Source: Bacteroidales bacterium UBA1216 (GTDB taxonomy: Bacteria > Bacteroidota > Bacteroidia > Bacteroidales > Paludibacteraceae). From it: DNA of 8,957 nucleotides. The translations under genes and the position numbers were made by a program. The stretch covers positions 1 to 8,957 of the forward strand of contig DBXI01000055.1 in the NCBI GenBank assembly GCA_002309255.1. Reading direction: 5' to 3'. Positions 6,401 through 8,957 of the stretch are shown here, one piece after another (within the stretch, counting starts at the first letter, position 1; each line of letters begins with the position of its first letter). Under the pieces are notes generated by a model. The model was not told the DNA's origin. It ran no database searches and saw nothing but the letters and a program-made list of their open reading frames with translations.

Positions 6401-8826
6401 AGCGCGGTGATGACATACTCGTAGTGCCTGTTCGGCACAGCGGTCTCATCGAAGAACGAGTTGTCCAGACCGGTATAGAGCGTATCGGCAGCGGCGTCGC
6501 TGTTCTTCATGACGCGTGTCAGGACATACTCATCTACAGCCGTGGACGATGGTGTCCAGTTCAGCGTCACACCGCGTTTCTGCTGTCCCACTGCAGCCCC
6601 CTGGCTGGCAGTAAACGAGGTGATGGTAGCCGCCTCGTCGTAATAGAGACTCGGACCATGGAGAGCCATTGGCTGCAACTGGGTAGAATCCGCCACACGC
6701 AGGTCACTGTTCGATTGGTCAATACGCACCGAATAGCTGATGTGTGAGCAAGCCATGTTCGCCACGTCTGTAAAACGGGCTAACCACGAGCCGTCCGACA
6801 GACGGATGATGCTGTCCTGGGGAATGATGGTCTCGCTGACATATCCGGTTTCCTGAATGGTACGCTGTAGTATTAAACGTGCAGTACGGTCCCACATGCA
6901 TTTACCGAAATCCGGTACTGTAGCCTGTAGTACTTGATGCAAGCTGTCTATGATATCTGCTTTATACCTGTTCACCACATCTTCAAGAGTGGGACCCTCA
7001 AAATCAACATGAACACTACACGATGTGGGACCACCAAATGGGAATAATTGAACTTCGGAATATATAGGATGGATGGTGCTATTATCAAATATCCGGAATT
7101 TGGGTTGAAGGTACGATATAGTATTCTTAACATATACGGTACTACCAATGGGAACAGTGATTGTTCCATCAGGAAGCGGTTGGAAATCAAATTGTACTGT
7201 ACCATCAGGACGCACTACCTTGAACATTGTCGCGGCTTCAGTCCCTTCATGACGGATTGTAACGGAAGCGTTGCGTGTAGATAATATACGATTTAATTCC
7301 CAATTAAGGCGACTTCCTTCTTTATGAAATGTCATCTTTGGTACCTCCGCATTGTTAATGTGGATGTTGAAATGCACCTTGCGGTTGGACTCATATTCAG
7401 GATCAAGCGTATAGTTTTCCTGTATGCTATCCAGCGGAGCCAAGTAGTTGTGCTTGTCTATCGCGGCATTCTTCGAGAAGTCTTCCACCCATCCCCACAC
7501 GGCTGACGAGGCACGACGCACGCGGTAATAAACCGGCAAGGAAGGTTTCTTTTTCTCGGTGTTGACCAGTTCTACATTGAAGCTCGCAAATGGTTCGTCA
7601 TCTTCATCATATACCAGGTAATTATTTTCTTTTACACTGTAGTATGCATTCGTGTCCGCCAGATAATTTACATTTCCCGTCCACATCTCGCGGCTTTTAT
7701 CGACATACCGATACGTATGCGAAGTGTCGCTGCAGGTCATTGATATGACATCCAATTGTTTGGCATCGGAGAAGTCCGGCTGCGTGGCACGCTGCACCTC
7801 GAAATAGTCACCTTCCACCAGGTCTTTCAGCTTCGGGTTCTTGATATGCCACTCAAGCAGGTTGTTACCCGTGTACGTACCGGTGGTATCCATCTCCTCC
7901 TTCACACTGAAGTCGTAGATACGGTGGTACGGCGGGATATCCTGCTTGGTGGTCACCTGCTTGGATGTCACAATTTGAGGCTCTTTCATACGATAGACCT
8001 TAAACGTGGCATAGAAATCCTTTTGGATCGTATCGGTGGTGGGAACAATCAGGTTGCCGGCACGTTCGGAGGTGGGAATCGAATCTGTCGGGTTCTGCGA
8101 AGTGGAGTAGTGAATGGGGTCATAGAAAACAGAATAGGGTACAGCCGCATTGCCGTAGCCGGTTACACCGTCACCATTCACTGCGTAGAAGTACGGCGTG
8201 AACAGCTGCGCCTGTATCATGTTGGTTCGGCCTTCCAGACCTGTAGCCAGAGTCCAGTCAAATGTGTAATTGACGTTACCCGTCATACGCAGGCTCACAT
8301 TCACATGCGTACCGATATTGAAGGTCTGCTTGTCCAGCGCCTCAGGTACGTACCAGTCTATCTCGAGCCAGGTTACGTAGTCGTTGTCGTTTTCCGATTC
8401 CTTCTCTTTCTTCACGTTGTATGCGCGTTGCCCTCCATCTGAGGGTACCACCTTACGCTGGCCGTCGTAGATATTGGTGATCTCCACTACGCCTCTATCA
8501 GCATAAGCGGACACCCAGGCGCGACCGTAACCCGTCTTGTCAGTCGCACTCGGACCGTCGCTGTTATGCTCACTGCCGAAGGTGAAGATAGTGTAATCTT
8601 GCCCGCCTACTGTGTAAAACACATACGATGAGCCTTGATCGTTCGTGGACACATAGTAGTCCCGGTTGCCGCGCGAATACACCGGCAGTTTGAAGTGCAC
8701 CTTGTCTGCACCCGTCGTAATCGCCGTGTAGTGACGCTCGATCTCGAGGAAGTCATTGGCCTGCGTCTTCTGAGGCAAAAGCACCATGACGCTCAGGGCG
8801 ACGATCAGTAAAATTTTCTGTTTCAT
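1..8826 (-). CDS. Giant multidomain secreted surface protein (LamG / FnIII / Ig-like), C-terminus beyond window
   Basis: A single frame is open for 2942 codons from the ATG at 8824-8826 to the window edge, with no in-frame stop. The protein starts with a cleavable Sec signal (MKQKILLIVALSVMVLLPQ, predicted cut after TQA at residue 23) and has no lipobox Cys, so it is probably exported and surface-bound or secreted rather than a lipoprotein. Domains in order: unassigned beta region 24-300, FnIII-like 305-450, FnIII about 730-828, carboxypeptidase-regulatory-like 830-925, 930-1012 and 1025-1150, unassigned core 1375-1760, Ig-like 2134-2190 and 2623-2680 flanking two LamG domains (2192-2382, 2392-2562), BACON-like 2683-2797, and a GWNWVS module 2803-2942. 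No enzyme active site was recognised. The architecture fits an adhesin or glycan/protein-binding protein of Bacteroidota, probably exported through type IX secretion; that route is inferred, since the sorting domain would lie outside the window. This ATG is chosen because it directly precedes the signal peptide. The exact function is unknown. Confidence 0.93.
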   Translation of the reverse strand, partial: MKQKILLIVALSVMVLLPQKTQANDFLEIERHYTAITTGADKVHFKLPVYSRGNRDYYVSTNDQGSSYVFYTVGGQDYTIFTFGSEHNSDGPSATDKTGYGRAWVSAYADRGVVEITNIYDGQRKVVPSDGGQRAYNVKKEKESENDNDYVTWLEIDWYVPEALDKQTFNIGTHVNVSLRMTGNVNYTFDWTLATGLEGRTNMIQAQLFTPYFYAVNGDGVTGYGNAAVPYSVFYDPIHYSTSQNPTDSIPTSERAGNLIVPTTDTIQKDFYATFKVYRMKEPQIVTSKQVTTKQDIPPYHRIYDFSVKEEMDTTGTYTGNNLLEWHIKNPKLKDLVEGDYFEVQRATQPDFSDAKQLDVISMTCSDTSHTYRYVDKSREMWTGNVNYLADTNAYYSVKENNYLVYDEDDEPFASFNVELVNTEKKKPSLPVYYRVRRASSAVWGWVEDFSKNAAIDKHNYLAPLDSIQENYTLDPEYESNRKVHFNIHINNAEVPKMTFHKEGSRLNWELNRILSTRNASVTIRHEGTEAATMFKVVRPDGTVQFDFQPLPDGTITVPIGSTVYVKNTISYLQPKFRIFDNSTIHPIYSEVQLFPFGGPTSCSVHVDFEGPTLEDVVNRYKADIIDSLHQVLQATVPDFGKCMWDRTARLILQRTIQETGYVSETIIPQDSIIRLSDGSWLARFTDVANMACSHISYSVRIDQSNSDLRVADSTQLQPMALHGPSLYYDEAATITSFTASQGAAVGQQKRGVTLNWTPSSTAVDEYVLTRVMKNSDAAADTLYTGLDNSFFDETAVPNRHYEYVITALYNCNGKASANSASAEGWRSPYGEISGTVLMPDNSGMAGVTVTLSEIGNQNSEIRSVVTGADGTFLFDSLTYDIGGSTQYAIVPAHTYAQFSYNYTSAQSASVTLSADHAVASGINFANTSTARLTGRALYKLSTIPVAGAMFTLNGDTVLRNGVPLQTGTDGNFELTVSKGQPYVLRIFKPGHVFEGNGILQVEEGKDTFALTKPLDGVRFYDLTKVRLVGRVAGGIDQRDLPEAFGLGTNNLGDDLQLVLQLEGDNVAHFVHDPNDLSRDTLVQQVQHVVYQPSLADGSRIVGTTNTLIEKKRIIIHPDPQTGEYEVDLFPVKYKVIQASAHGYATLFASGAGSESFDLTNAPLVQITDSLTSNSASGQTGEAGQTSYVHYNAIYDRIFRTPVRVQLKQLLYGLEQDGYGEPSIVANSVNPNVKEKVALYTKQEDGSVCYTMGYPIFCYNRRYQFEAQAYEDYYYNNDVTQRLDRVPQRGGKVTVRNGMHNSTNHTTYELDKNGSNRNVWLAVDHIQTQTYGENALSTVSIALEQEGNTVETDAFRAYVTGDLVLGNELTAVDAGVTLLDIIRDPGGNGSSAWIESGTTYNYSYTESYDYKVGMNVSPEYGLNNSNNIGTVSAPNGVGSYLGGTFTTSKQFSFTVPIVHEVSFGTKFTYQFTTSEKISTSSKKNKTGIGSNADVFVGTTLSQLTGKAKSIAVIDDSLYRARRPAIEAGTMHVHASGMGADGKPYYLVTGEKVVMGSTITNTFAYSQYYILETVIPQLALQRQNLLMTFPDSTAARAAADATGDAVYWYIDSLTAVSLQDTLARDSYRIILPTGSNKAYPDRIAALDRVLLGWLDMVVFNEKEKVIARQSGQHVGTYSVSFGNSLSHTDSYTSTTNYNEAPQGWLALGEAGKAGASAAQSALNSTMKGLADFFDQAGEAVIGKTVQKVLEDLRQGGDGTDITNLGTVTNQSSWKCKLEPVLTFSASMRDSQDKTRKKSCGFTLGADDQGDITVSVYRAPADSLWEANTEAVREEVGQSENDDILYGSYVFFTQAGATYCIHEKEEKTKFYNPGTVINNGTMAIAVPEMSIDRYEISNVPADQRAVFHLELKNEGQVQFGFPSTGTGFSLSLTGDSNPHGAKVYINGAPLSQGLDYFLLPGQVISQVMEVERGEVDDYENLSLYFNVGDCMKTYAFLNFSVHFLPESSPVNIASPRQNWVMNTLSQHDSVGYYLPIDIDGFNIHHKNFDHIEFQYKLSKESDEMWVTSCSFYADDSLYNMATGNKAMIENGRIVPFRFYGERDPMEQEYDLRAVSFCRYGSGFVSKSSPVISGIKDTRPPVLFGDPQPANAVLGIGDDIKLRFSEPIAGNYLDEDNNFQLKGVTNETGITAGTSIHFNGTVDSYAKTQINRSLSGKSFSLDMLVRPTTPNKEEKFFSYEVVPGIDFLFGKTADNRLFAQSGKERVLSKQLESPMLAFTRVIMTFNHEKKTVRFFTGTSEVTDPASGALPDETAFNVSSPLVFGQGFTGDMLEARLWTKALNIDEIAATNGHYLTGYERELLAYYRMNEGKGEVLTDKANGANLYLSGTTWVLQKGISLKLNNEAVQLAGDLLARSENYDETLMFWFKTSSTDAPIFRAGWIHNDSVTKGTSLEMELGGLVLYSGEYKMSIVNSQLSLGEWHHVALSLSRSFNTAAVFVDGQLTNTVAATKLSAISGAMYLGGEGFTGNIDEFAIFEQALPAAMVQEYYNASPVGDEMGLMAYLPFEEQKLNPNGILEQVFSVNDRREFRDANGNVVEKVVPLVLGRLDNLGHLGSLDNLADKANFAPTSDKGLLSKLNFGWTFNQEELLINLKMQNNEINKQNIYITIRDVEDLHGNPMPSPVSWTAFVDRCPLRWDLNTQDYFAWYGDMDNEPGTKYCYQDIIINTTGRRHQFKIESLPEWLTAEPAYGSIDPLETKAIHFCPDYEMPVGFYTDIVYLTDEDGLSEPLYIEYTVEARSPWDDTEIDQQGNPNTMSLRGQVYIENEYGASYYDSDELDQVAVFCEGQLVGLANNTFASQTNTSYVYLTIYGNTDMNGKPLSFKLWQASTGKIYNLTPSARQKFQANAMRGISPAEPIRLSTSAGEIQQLSLLQGWNWVSWYVRP
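436..780 (-). other. BACON-like beta-sandwich domain, residues 2683-2797
   Basis: The pattern IIINTTGRRHQFKIESLPEW-L-T, then GSIDPLETKAIHF and MPVGFYTDIVYLTDEDG, follows the BACON scheme of N-x-x-G ... I-x-x-x-P-x-W-L-x-x-x-P-x-x-G-x-I-x-P ... x-G-x-Y-x-x-x-I-x-x. BACON domains are common in Bacteroidota surface glycan-utilisation proteins, often as spacers or binding domains. Extra aromatic residues precede it (WDLNTQDYFAWYGDMDNEPG). The assignment is by pattern only. Confidence 0.5.
787..960 (-). other. Second half of the SbsA/Big_5-like Ig domain, residues 2623-2680
   Basis: LNFGWTFNQEELLINLKMQN is the mid-domain strand pair. NIYITIRDVEDLHGNPMPSP is the hallmark Y-x-V-x-I-x-x-V-x-D-x-x-G-N-P closing motif, followed by VSWTAFVDR. 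The opening P-P ... F-S-E-P strands of this domain are found at 2257-2427, so the domain appears split around two LamG domains. Confidence 0.65.
983..1027. repeat. 9-bp x5 tandem repeat with CTAG cores
   Basis: Units TCTAGGCTG, CCTAGGTGT, CCTAGGTTG, TCTAGGCGT and CCTAGAACC are contiguous. The period of 9 keeps the frame, so the protein shows a Leu every third residue (LGRLDNLGHLGSLDNLAD, residues 2602-2619), with the five repeat Leu encoded by CTA, a codon I hardly see elsewhere in the gene. It lies between the second LamG domain and the second half of the Ig-like domain. Confidence 0.88.
1141..1653 (-). other. LamG / concanavalin A-like jellyroll domain 2, residues 2392-2562
   Basis: This is a stronger match than domain 1: ISLKLNN opening strand, ETLMFWFKTSSTD (F-x-x-W-F-K), SLGEWHHVALSLSRSFNTAA with the hallmark G-x-W-H-H-V-A, VFVDGQLTN (V-D-G), and GFTGNIDEFAIFEQALPAAM with the F-x-G-x-I-D-E closing motif, which lies 199 residues after the same motif in domain 1. 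The strand before GEWHHVA is encoded by the 7-bp tandem-repeat island at 1403-1430. Confidence 0.88.
1403..1430. repeat. 7-bp x4 tandem-repeat island inside LamG domain 2
   Basis: Plus-strand units AATGACA, ATTGAGA, ATTGACA and ATTGACA are contiguous. The AT-rich block encodes SIVNSQLSL (residues about 2467-2475), directly before GEWHHVA. Because 7 is not a multiple of 3, successive units are read in different phases. The block is compositionally unlike the surrounding coding DNA. Confidence 0.8.
1681..2253 (-). other. LamG / concanavalin A-like jellyroll domain 1, residues 2192-2382
   Basis: TSIHFNGTVDSYAKT is the standard opening strand (x-L-x-F-x-G). SFSLDMLVRPT is the usual F-T-x-x-x-W-V-K-P position with Leu-Val instead of Trp. 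FTRVIMTFNHEKKTVRFFTG matches the W-H-x-V-x-x-x-x-D-x-x-x-x-x-x-x-F strand in degenerate form, and GFTGDMLEARLWTKALNIDE matches the closing F-x-G-x-I-D-E-x-x-I-x-x-x-A-L motif. LamG jellyrolls bind glycans or proteins, often with Ca2+. The typical length (about 190 residues) is met. Confidence 0.8.
2257..2427 (-). other. First half of an SbsA/Big_5-like Ig domain, residues 2134-2190
   Basis: DTRPPVLFGDPQPANAVLGI followed by GDDIKLRFSEPI and NNFQLKGV is the classical opening of bacterial Big_5/SbsA Ig-like domains (P-P-x-x-x-x-x-P-x-x-x ... I-x-L-x-F-S-E-P-I). The closing strands with the D-x-x-G-N-P motif are missing here and instead appear about 450 residues later, after the two LamG domains. 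Confidence 0.7.
2428..3546 (-). other. Beta region with FnIII-like end, residues 1761-2133
   Basis: It begins with NLGTVTNQSSWKCKLEPVLT after the central helix. From about residue 1863 it has strands typical of Bacteroidota spacer domains: NPGTVINNGTMAIAVPEMSI, then NVPADQRAVFHLELKNEGQ, and a NPHGAKVYINGAPLSQG loop. The final part (residues about 2040-2125) is FnIII-like: FDHIEFQYKLSKESDEMWVT and EQEYDLRAVSFCRYGSG, ending at the Ig-like domain. Families for the first part were not recognised. Confidence 0.45.
3547..4704 (-). other. Unusual central module: Ser/Thr/Tyr-rich beta strands plus Ala/Gly helix, residues 1375-1760
   Basis: It opens with RDPGGNGSSAWIESGTTYNY, then alternating polar strands (YTESYDYKVGMNV, FSFTVPIVHEVSFGTKFTYQ, TSEKISTSSKKNKTG). 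A Gly-rich segment GIGSNADVFVGTT follows, then a hydrophobic helical stretch (FAYSQYYILETVIPQLALQR) and an Ala-rich helix at 1590-1600. Another Ser/Thr strand set (VGTYSVSFGNSLSHTDSYTS) leads into a Gly/Ala helix, LGEAGKAGASAAQSALNSTM, extending to about residue 1752. Alternating Ser/Thr strands next to small-residue helices resemble beta-pore or amphipathic hairpin proteins, but no such family is proven. It is the least ordinary part of the protein. Confidence 0.45.
4705..5376 (-). other. Unassigned beta region, residues 1151-1374
   Basis: After a low-complexity linker the sequence resumes with beta-type strands: FRTPVRVQLKQLLYG, EKVALYTKQEDGSVCYTMGY, and RYQFEAQAYEDYYYNNDVTQ with a Tyr cluster. 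The strand VRVQLKQLLYGLEQDGYGEP and the paired SVSIALEQEG resemble Ig-type or prealbumin-type folds but I cannot name a family. Two Cys residues (C-Y-T-M-G-Y-P-I-F-C) ten apart could form a small disulfide loop. Confidence 0.4.
5270..5317. repeat. Degenerate repeat island in a linker
   Basis: GTTTGACC occurs at 5270-5277 and 5288-5295, exactly 18 bp apart, and encodes the duplicated GQT-GEA-GQT. It is followed by two 7-bp units, TGTTAGA and AGTTAGA, at 5304-5317. The encoded protein is Ser/Thr/Gly/Asn-rich (SLTSNSASGQTGEAGQTS, residues about 1170-1187), looking like a flexible linker between the third carboxypeptidase-regulatory-like domain and the next beta region. Confidence 0.5.
5377..5754 (-). 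other. Probable third, expanded carboxypeptidase-regulatory-like domain, residues 1025-1150
   Basis: TKVRLVGRVAGG matches the opening strand of the two preceding domains, and PDPQTGEYEVDLFPVKYKVI matches the closing T-G-x-Y-x-V-x-L-x-P-x-x-Y-x-V pattern followed by ASAHGYATL. Between them is an insertion of roughly 60 residues (VLQLEGDNVAHFVHDPNDLS and beyond), so the domain is larger than its neighbours. The ends are clear but the middle is not assigned. Confidence 0.55.
5791..6039 (-). other. Carboxypeptidase-regulatory-like domain 2, residues 930-1012
   Basis: The pattern of the preceding domain recurs: ARLTGRALYKLSTIPVAGAM, then QTGTDGNFELTVSKGQPYVL and RIFKPGHVFEG. This gives the G-x-x-x-x-x-x-x-x-P-V-x-G-A and T-D-G-x-F motifs in the right order. 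No loop insertion is seen here, which makes it a useful internal comparison for domain 1. Confidence 0.75.
6052..6339 (-). other. Carboxypeptidase-regulatory-like (prealbumin-fold) domain 1, residues 830-925
   Basis: GEISGTVLMPDNSGMAGVTV is the typical first strand pair (G-x-V ... P/G-x-x-G-V-x-V), followed by SVVTGADGTFLFDSL, the usual T-x-x-x-G-x-F strand, and a Tyr strand TQYAIVPA. These domains are common extracellular spacers in Bacteroidota proteins. The loop between its second and third strands is made by the 7-bp tandem-repeat island at 6238-6270. Confidence 0.75.
6238..6270. repeat. 7-bp x4 tandem-repeat island inside carboxypeptidase-regulatory-like domain 1
   Basis: Plus-strand units ATTTCTG, AATTCTG, ATTTCCG and ATTTCTG occupy 6242-6269, with partial units on both sides. 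The island encodes SEIGNQNSEIR (residues 853-863), a surface loop between GVTVTL and SVVTGADGTF. Unit length and copy number equal those of the island at 1403-1430, but the unit sequence differs. Confidence 0.8.
6343..6639 (-). other. Fibronectin type III domain, residues about 730-828
   Basis: This is a clear FnIII pattern: ITSFTAS leader, GVTLNWTPSS (B strand with conserved Trp), VDEYVLTRVMKNSD (C strand), TLYTGLDNSFFDETAVPN (E-F region with the common D-x-x-V-x-P), and HYEYVITALYNCNGKAS (F strand Y-x-Y-x-V-x-A plus G strand). It ends where the first carboxypeptidase-regulatory-like domain begins (GEISGTV). Its expected role is as an extracellular spacer or binding domain. Confidence 0.8.
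6652..7476 (-). other. Beta region with locally AT-rich coding, residues 451-725
   Basis: The segment includes a second FnIII-like start (SRLNWELNR) and a Pro/Gly strand pair, QPLPDGTITVPIGSTVYVKN. It then has a helical stretch, LEDVVNRYKADIIDSLHQVL, with nearby Cys residues at 603 and 643 that could form a disulfide. It ends in a strand-rich unit, DGSWLARFTDVANMACSHIS. No named family is clear. The bases from about 6900 to 7350 are distinctly more AT-rich than the rest of the gene. Confidence 0.4.
7477..7914 (-). other. FnIII-like domain, residues about 305-450
   Basis: The stretch has the strand order of a fibronectin type III fold: NNLLEWHIKNP (B strand with the conserved Trp), GDYFEVQRATQPDF (C strand), TYRYVDKS, and a late Tyr strand VYYRVRRASSAVWGW, the usual Y-x-V-R-A type G/F strand. 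A longer acidic insert (YDEDDEPFA) lies between them, over the AT-rich bases 7561-7680. It is probably a structural spacer or adhesive unit. The assignment rests on pattern only. Confidence 0.5.
7927..8757 (-). other. Unassigned N-terminal beta-rich region, residues 24-300
   Basis: The mature N-terminus (NDFLEIERHYTAITTGADKV) is rich in Tyr, Val, Thr and Gly in an alternating pattern typical of beta sheets. It contains Trp/Tyr-rich strands such as YVTWLEIDWYVPE, a charged stretch KKEKESENDND near residues 125-135, and O-glycosylation-type triplets at D248 and D265. I do not recognise a named family. A YxVNGDGVTGYGN segment looks like a Gly-rich loop. Its N-terminal position in a surface protein could make it the cell-distal tip, but that is inference. 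Confidence 0.45.
8758..8826 (-). other. Sec signal peptide, residues 1-23
   Basis: MKQK gives a positive n-region, ILLIVALSVMVLL is the hydrophobic core, and PQKTQA forms the c-region with Ala at -1 and Thr at -3, so signal peptidase I would cut before Asn24. No Cys follows, which argues against a lipoprotein. This supports both the chosen start codon and export across the inner membrane. Confidence 0.85.
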
Positions 8827-8834
8827 ATTTTAGG

Positions 8835-8854
8835 TTGCTATTATTTGCTATGAT
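8835..8854. repeat. 10-bp tandem duplication in the leader
   Basis: TTGCTATTAT is followed immediately by TTGCTATGAT, 9 of 10 bases identical, with a period of one helical turn. It ends 8 bp upstream of the start codon on the minus strand, inside the likely 5' untranslated region. It could be a protein-binding site, a translation-enhancer element or chance in AT-rich DNA. Confidence 0.4.
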
Positions 8855-8874
8855 AATTACATATTGCAGTTCAT

Positions 8875-8886
8875 GCGGAGCGGAGC
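8875..8886. repeat. Short GCGGA tandem near the upstream stop codon
   Basis: GCGGAGCGGAGC consists of two 5-bp units plus two bases, lying just 3' of the stop codon of the upstream gene. It is the only GC-rich element in the intergenic gap. No matching arm for a hairpin was found, so it is not called a terminator. Confidence 0.3.
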
Positions 8887-8888
8887 AA

Positions 8889-8957
8889 TCATTTGGTTGC
8901 ACGCTTGAGAACCTGTGTCATGCAATGTGCTGCGCCGTAACCGTCAATCAGGCTCTC
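8889..8957 (-). CDS. C-terminal end of an arginine/agmatine deiminase-like (guanidino-modifying) enzyme, partial
   Basis: The last 22 codons before a TGA (8889-8891) read ESLIDGYGAAHCMTQVLKRA followed by TK; the other two minus frames hit stops within a few codons. The G-x-x-x-HCMT pattern about ten residues from the end resembles the catalytic-Cys motif at the C-terminus of arginine deiminase (GGGHCMT) and agmatine deiminase (IHCITQ) in the amidinotransferase superfamily. In those enzymes the nucleophilic Cys also lies about 11-12 residues from the C-terminus. The fragment is in frame with the window edge, so the gene starts outside. It runs in the same direction as the giant gene with a 62-bp gap, so co-transcription is possible but not shown. 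The substrate cannot be told from this fragment, and a chance match in 22 residues cannot be excluded. Confidence 0.55.
   Translation of the reverse strand, partial: ESLIDGYGAAHCMTQVLKRATK

Larger units (their letters stand above)
8827..8888 (-). promoter_or_regulatory. AT-rich leader upstream of the giant gene
   Basis: This is the 62-bp gap between the upstream stop and the giant gene's ATG. Its gene-proximal part is strongly AT-rich, in contrast with the coding DNA, as is common for Bacteroidota promoters and leaders. I see no purine-rich Shine-Dalgarno; the bases just before the ATG (minus strand) read CAACCTAAAAT, which fits the weak SD use of this phylum. No convincing TTTG / TAnnTTTG promoter pair is visible. 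A small dyad with TATG/CATA arms around an AT core lies at about 8849-8863. There is no clear GC stem followed by a U-tract, so no terminator is called and readthrough from the upstream gene is possible. Confidence 0.4.

Noticed and set aside
6972..7205. Minus-strand 77-codon frame overlapping the AT-rich patch, as a separate small gene
   Set aside because: It is out of phase with the giant gene, which stays open across it; the extra open frame is explained by the local AT-rich composition and has no recognisable features.
8758..8826. Lipoprotein signal peptide
   Set aside because: There is no Cys following the hydrophobic core; the c-region ends TQA, fitting signal peptidase I.
8827..8888. 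Rho-independent terminator after the upstream gene
   Set aside because: Only a 4-bp TTGC/GCAA pairing with a long loop and no U-tract could be found.

Overview
The window is almost entirely one giant gene on the minus strand. Its ATG is at 8824-8826 and the frame runs leftward without a stop to base 1. I split every line into in-frame triplets and found no TTA, CTA or TCA on the plus strand, meaning no TAA, TAG or TGA in the gene. That gives 2942 codons, and the C-terminus lies outside the window. The only other gene material is the last 22 codons of an upstream minus-strand gene (8889-8957), separated from the giant gene by a 62-bp AT-rich leader.

The sequence suggests a Bacteroidota (Bacteroidales-type) bacterium of moderate to fairly high GC. 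The giant gene has a Sec signal peptide without a lipobox and a mosaic of adhesin-type beta domains. These are FnIII-like, carboxypeptidase-regulatory-like, SbsA/Big_5-like Ig, a pair of LamG jellyrolls, a BACON-like domain, and a terminal module with a GWNWVS motif that I associate with type IX-secreted surface proteins. It also carries at least 19 D(S/T)(A/I/L/V/M/T) triplets, the Bacteroidetes O-glycosylation motif, and it lacks an obvious Shine-Dalgarno sequence. The genus cannot be fixed from this window.

From N- to C-terminus (right to left on the map) the layout is: signal peptide 8758-8826; unassigned beta-rich N-terminus 7927-8757; FnIII-like 7477-7914; a locally AT-rich stretch about 6900-7350; canonical FnIII 6343-6639; three carboxypeptidase-regulatory-like domains 5377-6339; an unassigned beta region; an unusual Ser/Thr/Tyr-rich and Ala/Gly-helical core 3547-4704; a further FnIII-like region; an Ig-like domain that seems to be split by two inserted LamG domains (787-2427); a BACON-like domain 436-780; and the GWNWVS module 1-420.

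The most unusual DNA-level signal is a set of short tandem-repeat islands embedded in frame: 7-bp x4 at 6242-6269, 7-bp x4 at 1403-1430, 9-bp x5 with CTAG cores at 983-1027, and a weaker one at 5270-5317. They fall mostly in loops or linkers. Because 7 is not a multiple of 3, gain or loss of one unit would frameshift the gene, so these are candidate phase-variation or insertion sites. The upstream gene fragment ends in a HCMT motif like that around the catalytic Cys of arginine/agmatine deiminases. Its functional link to the giant protein is unknown.
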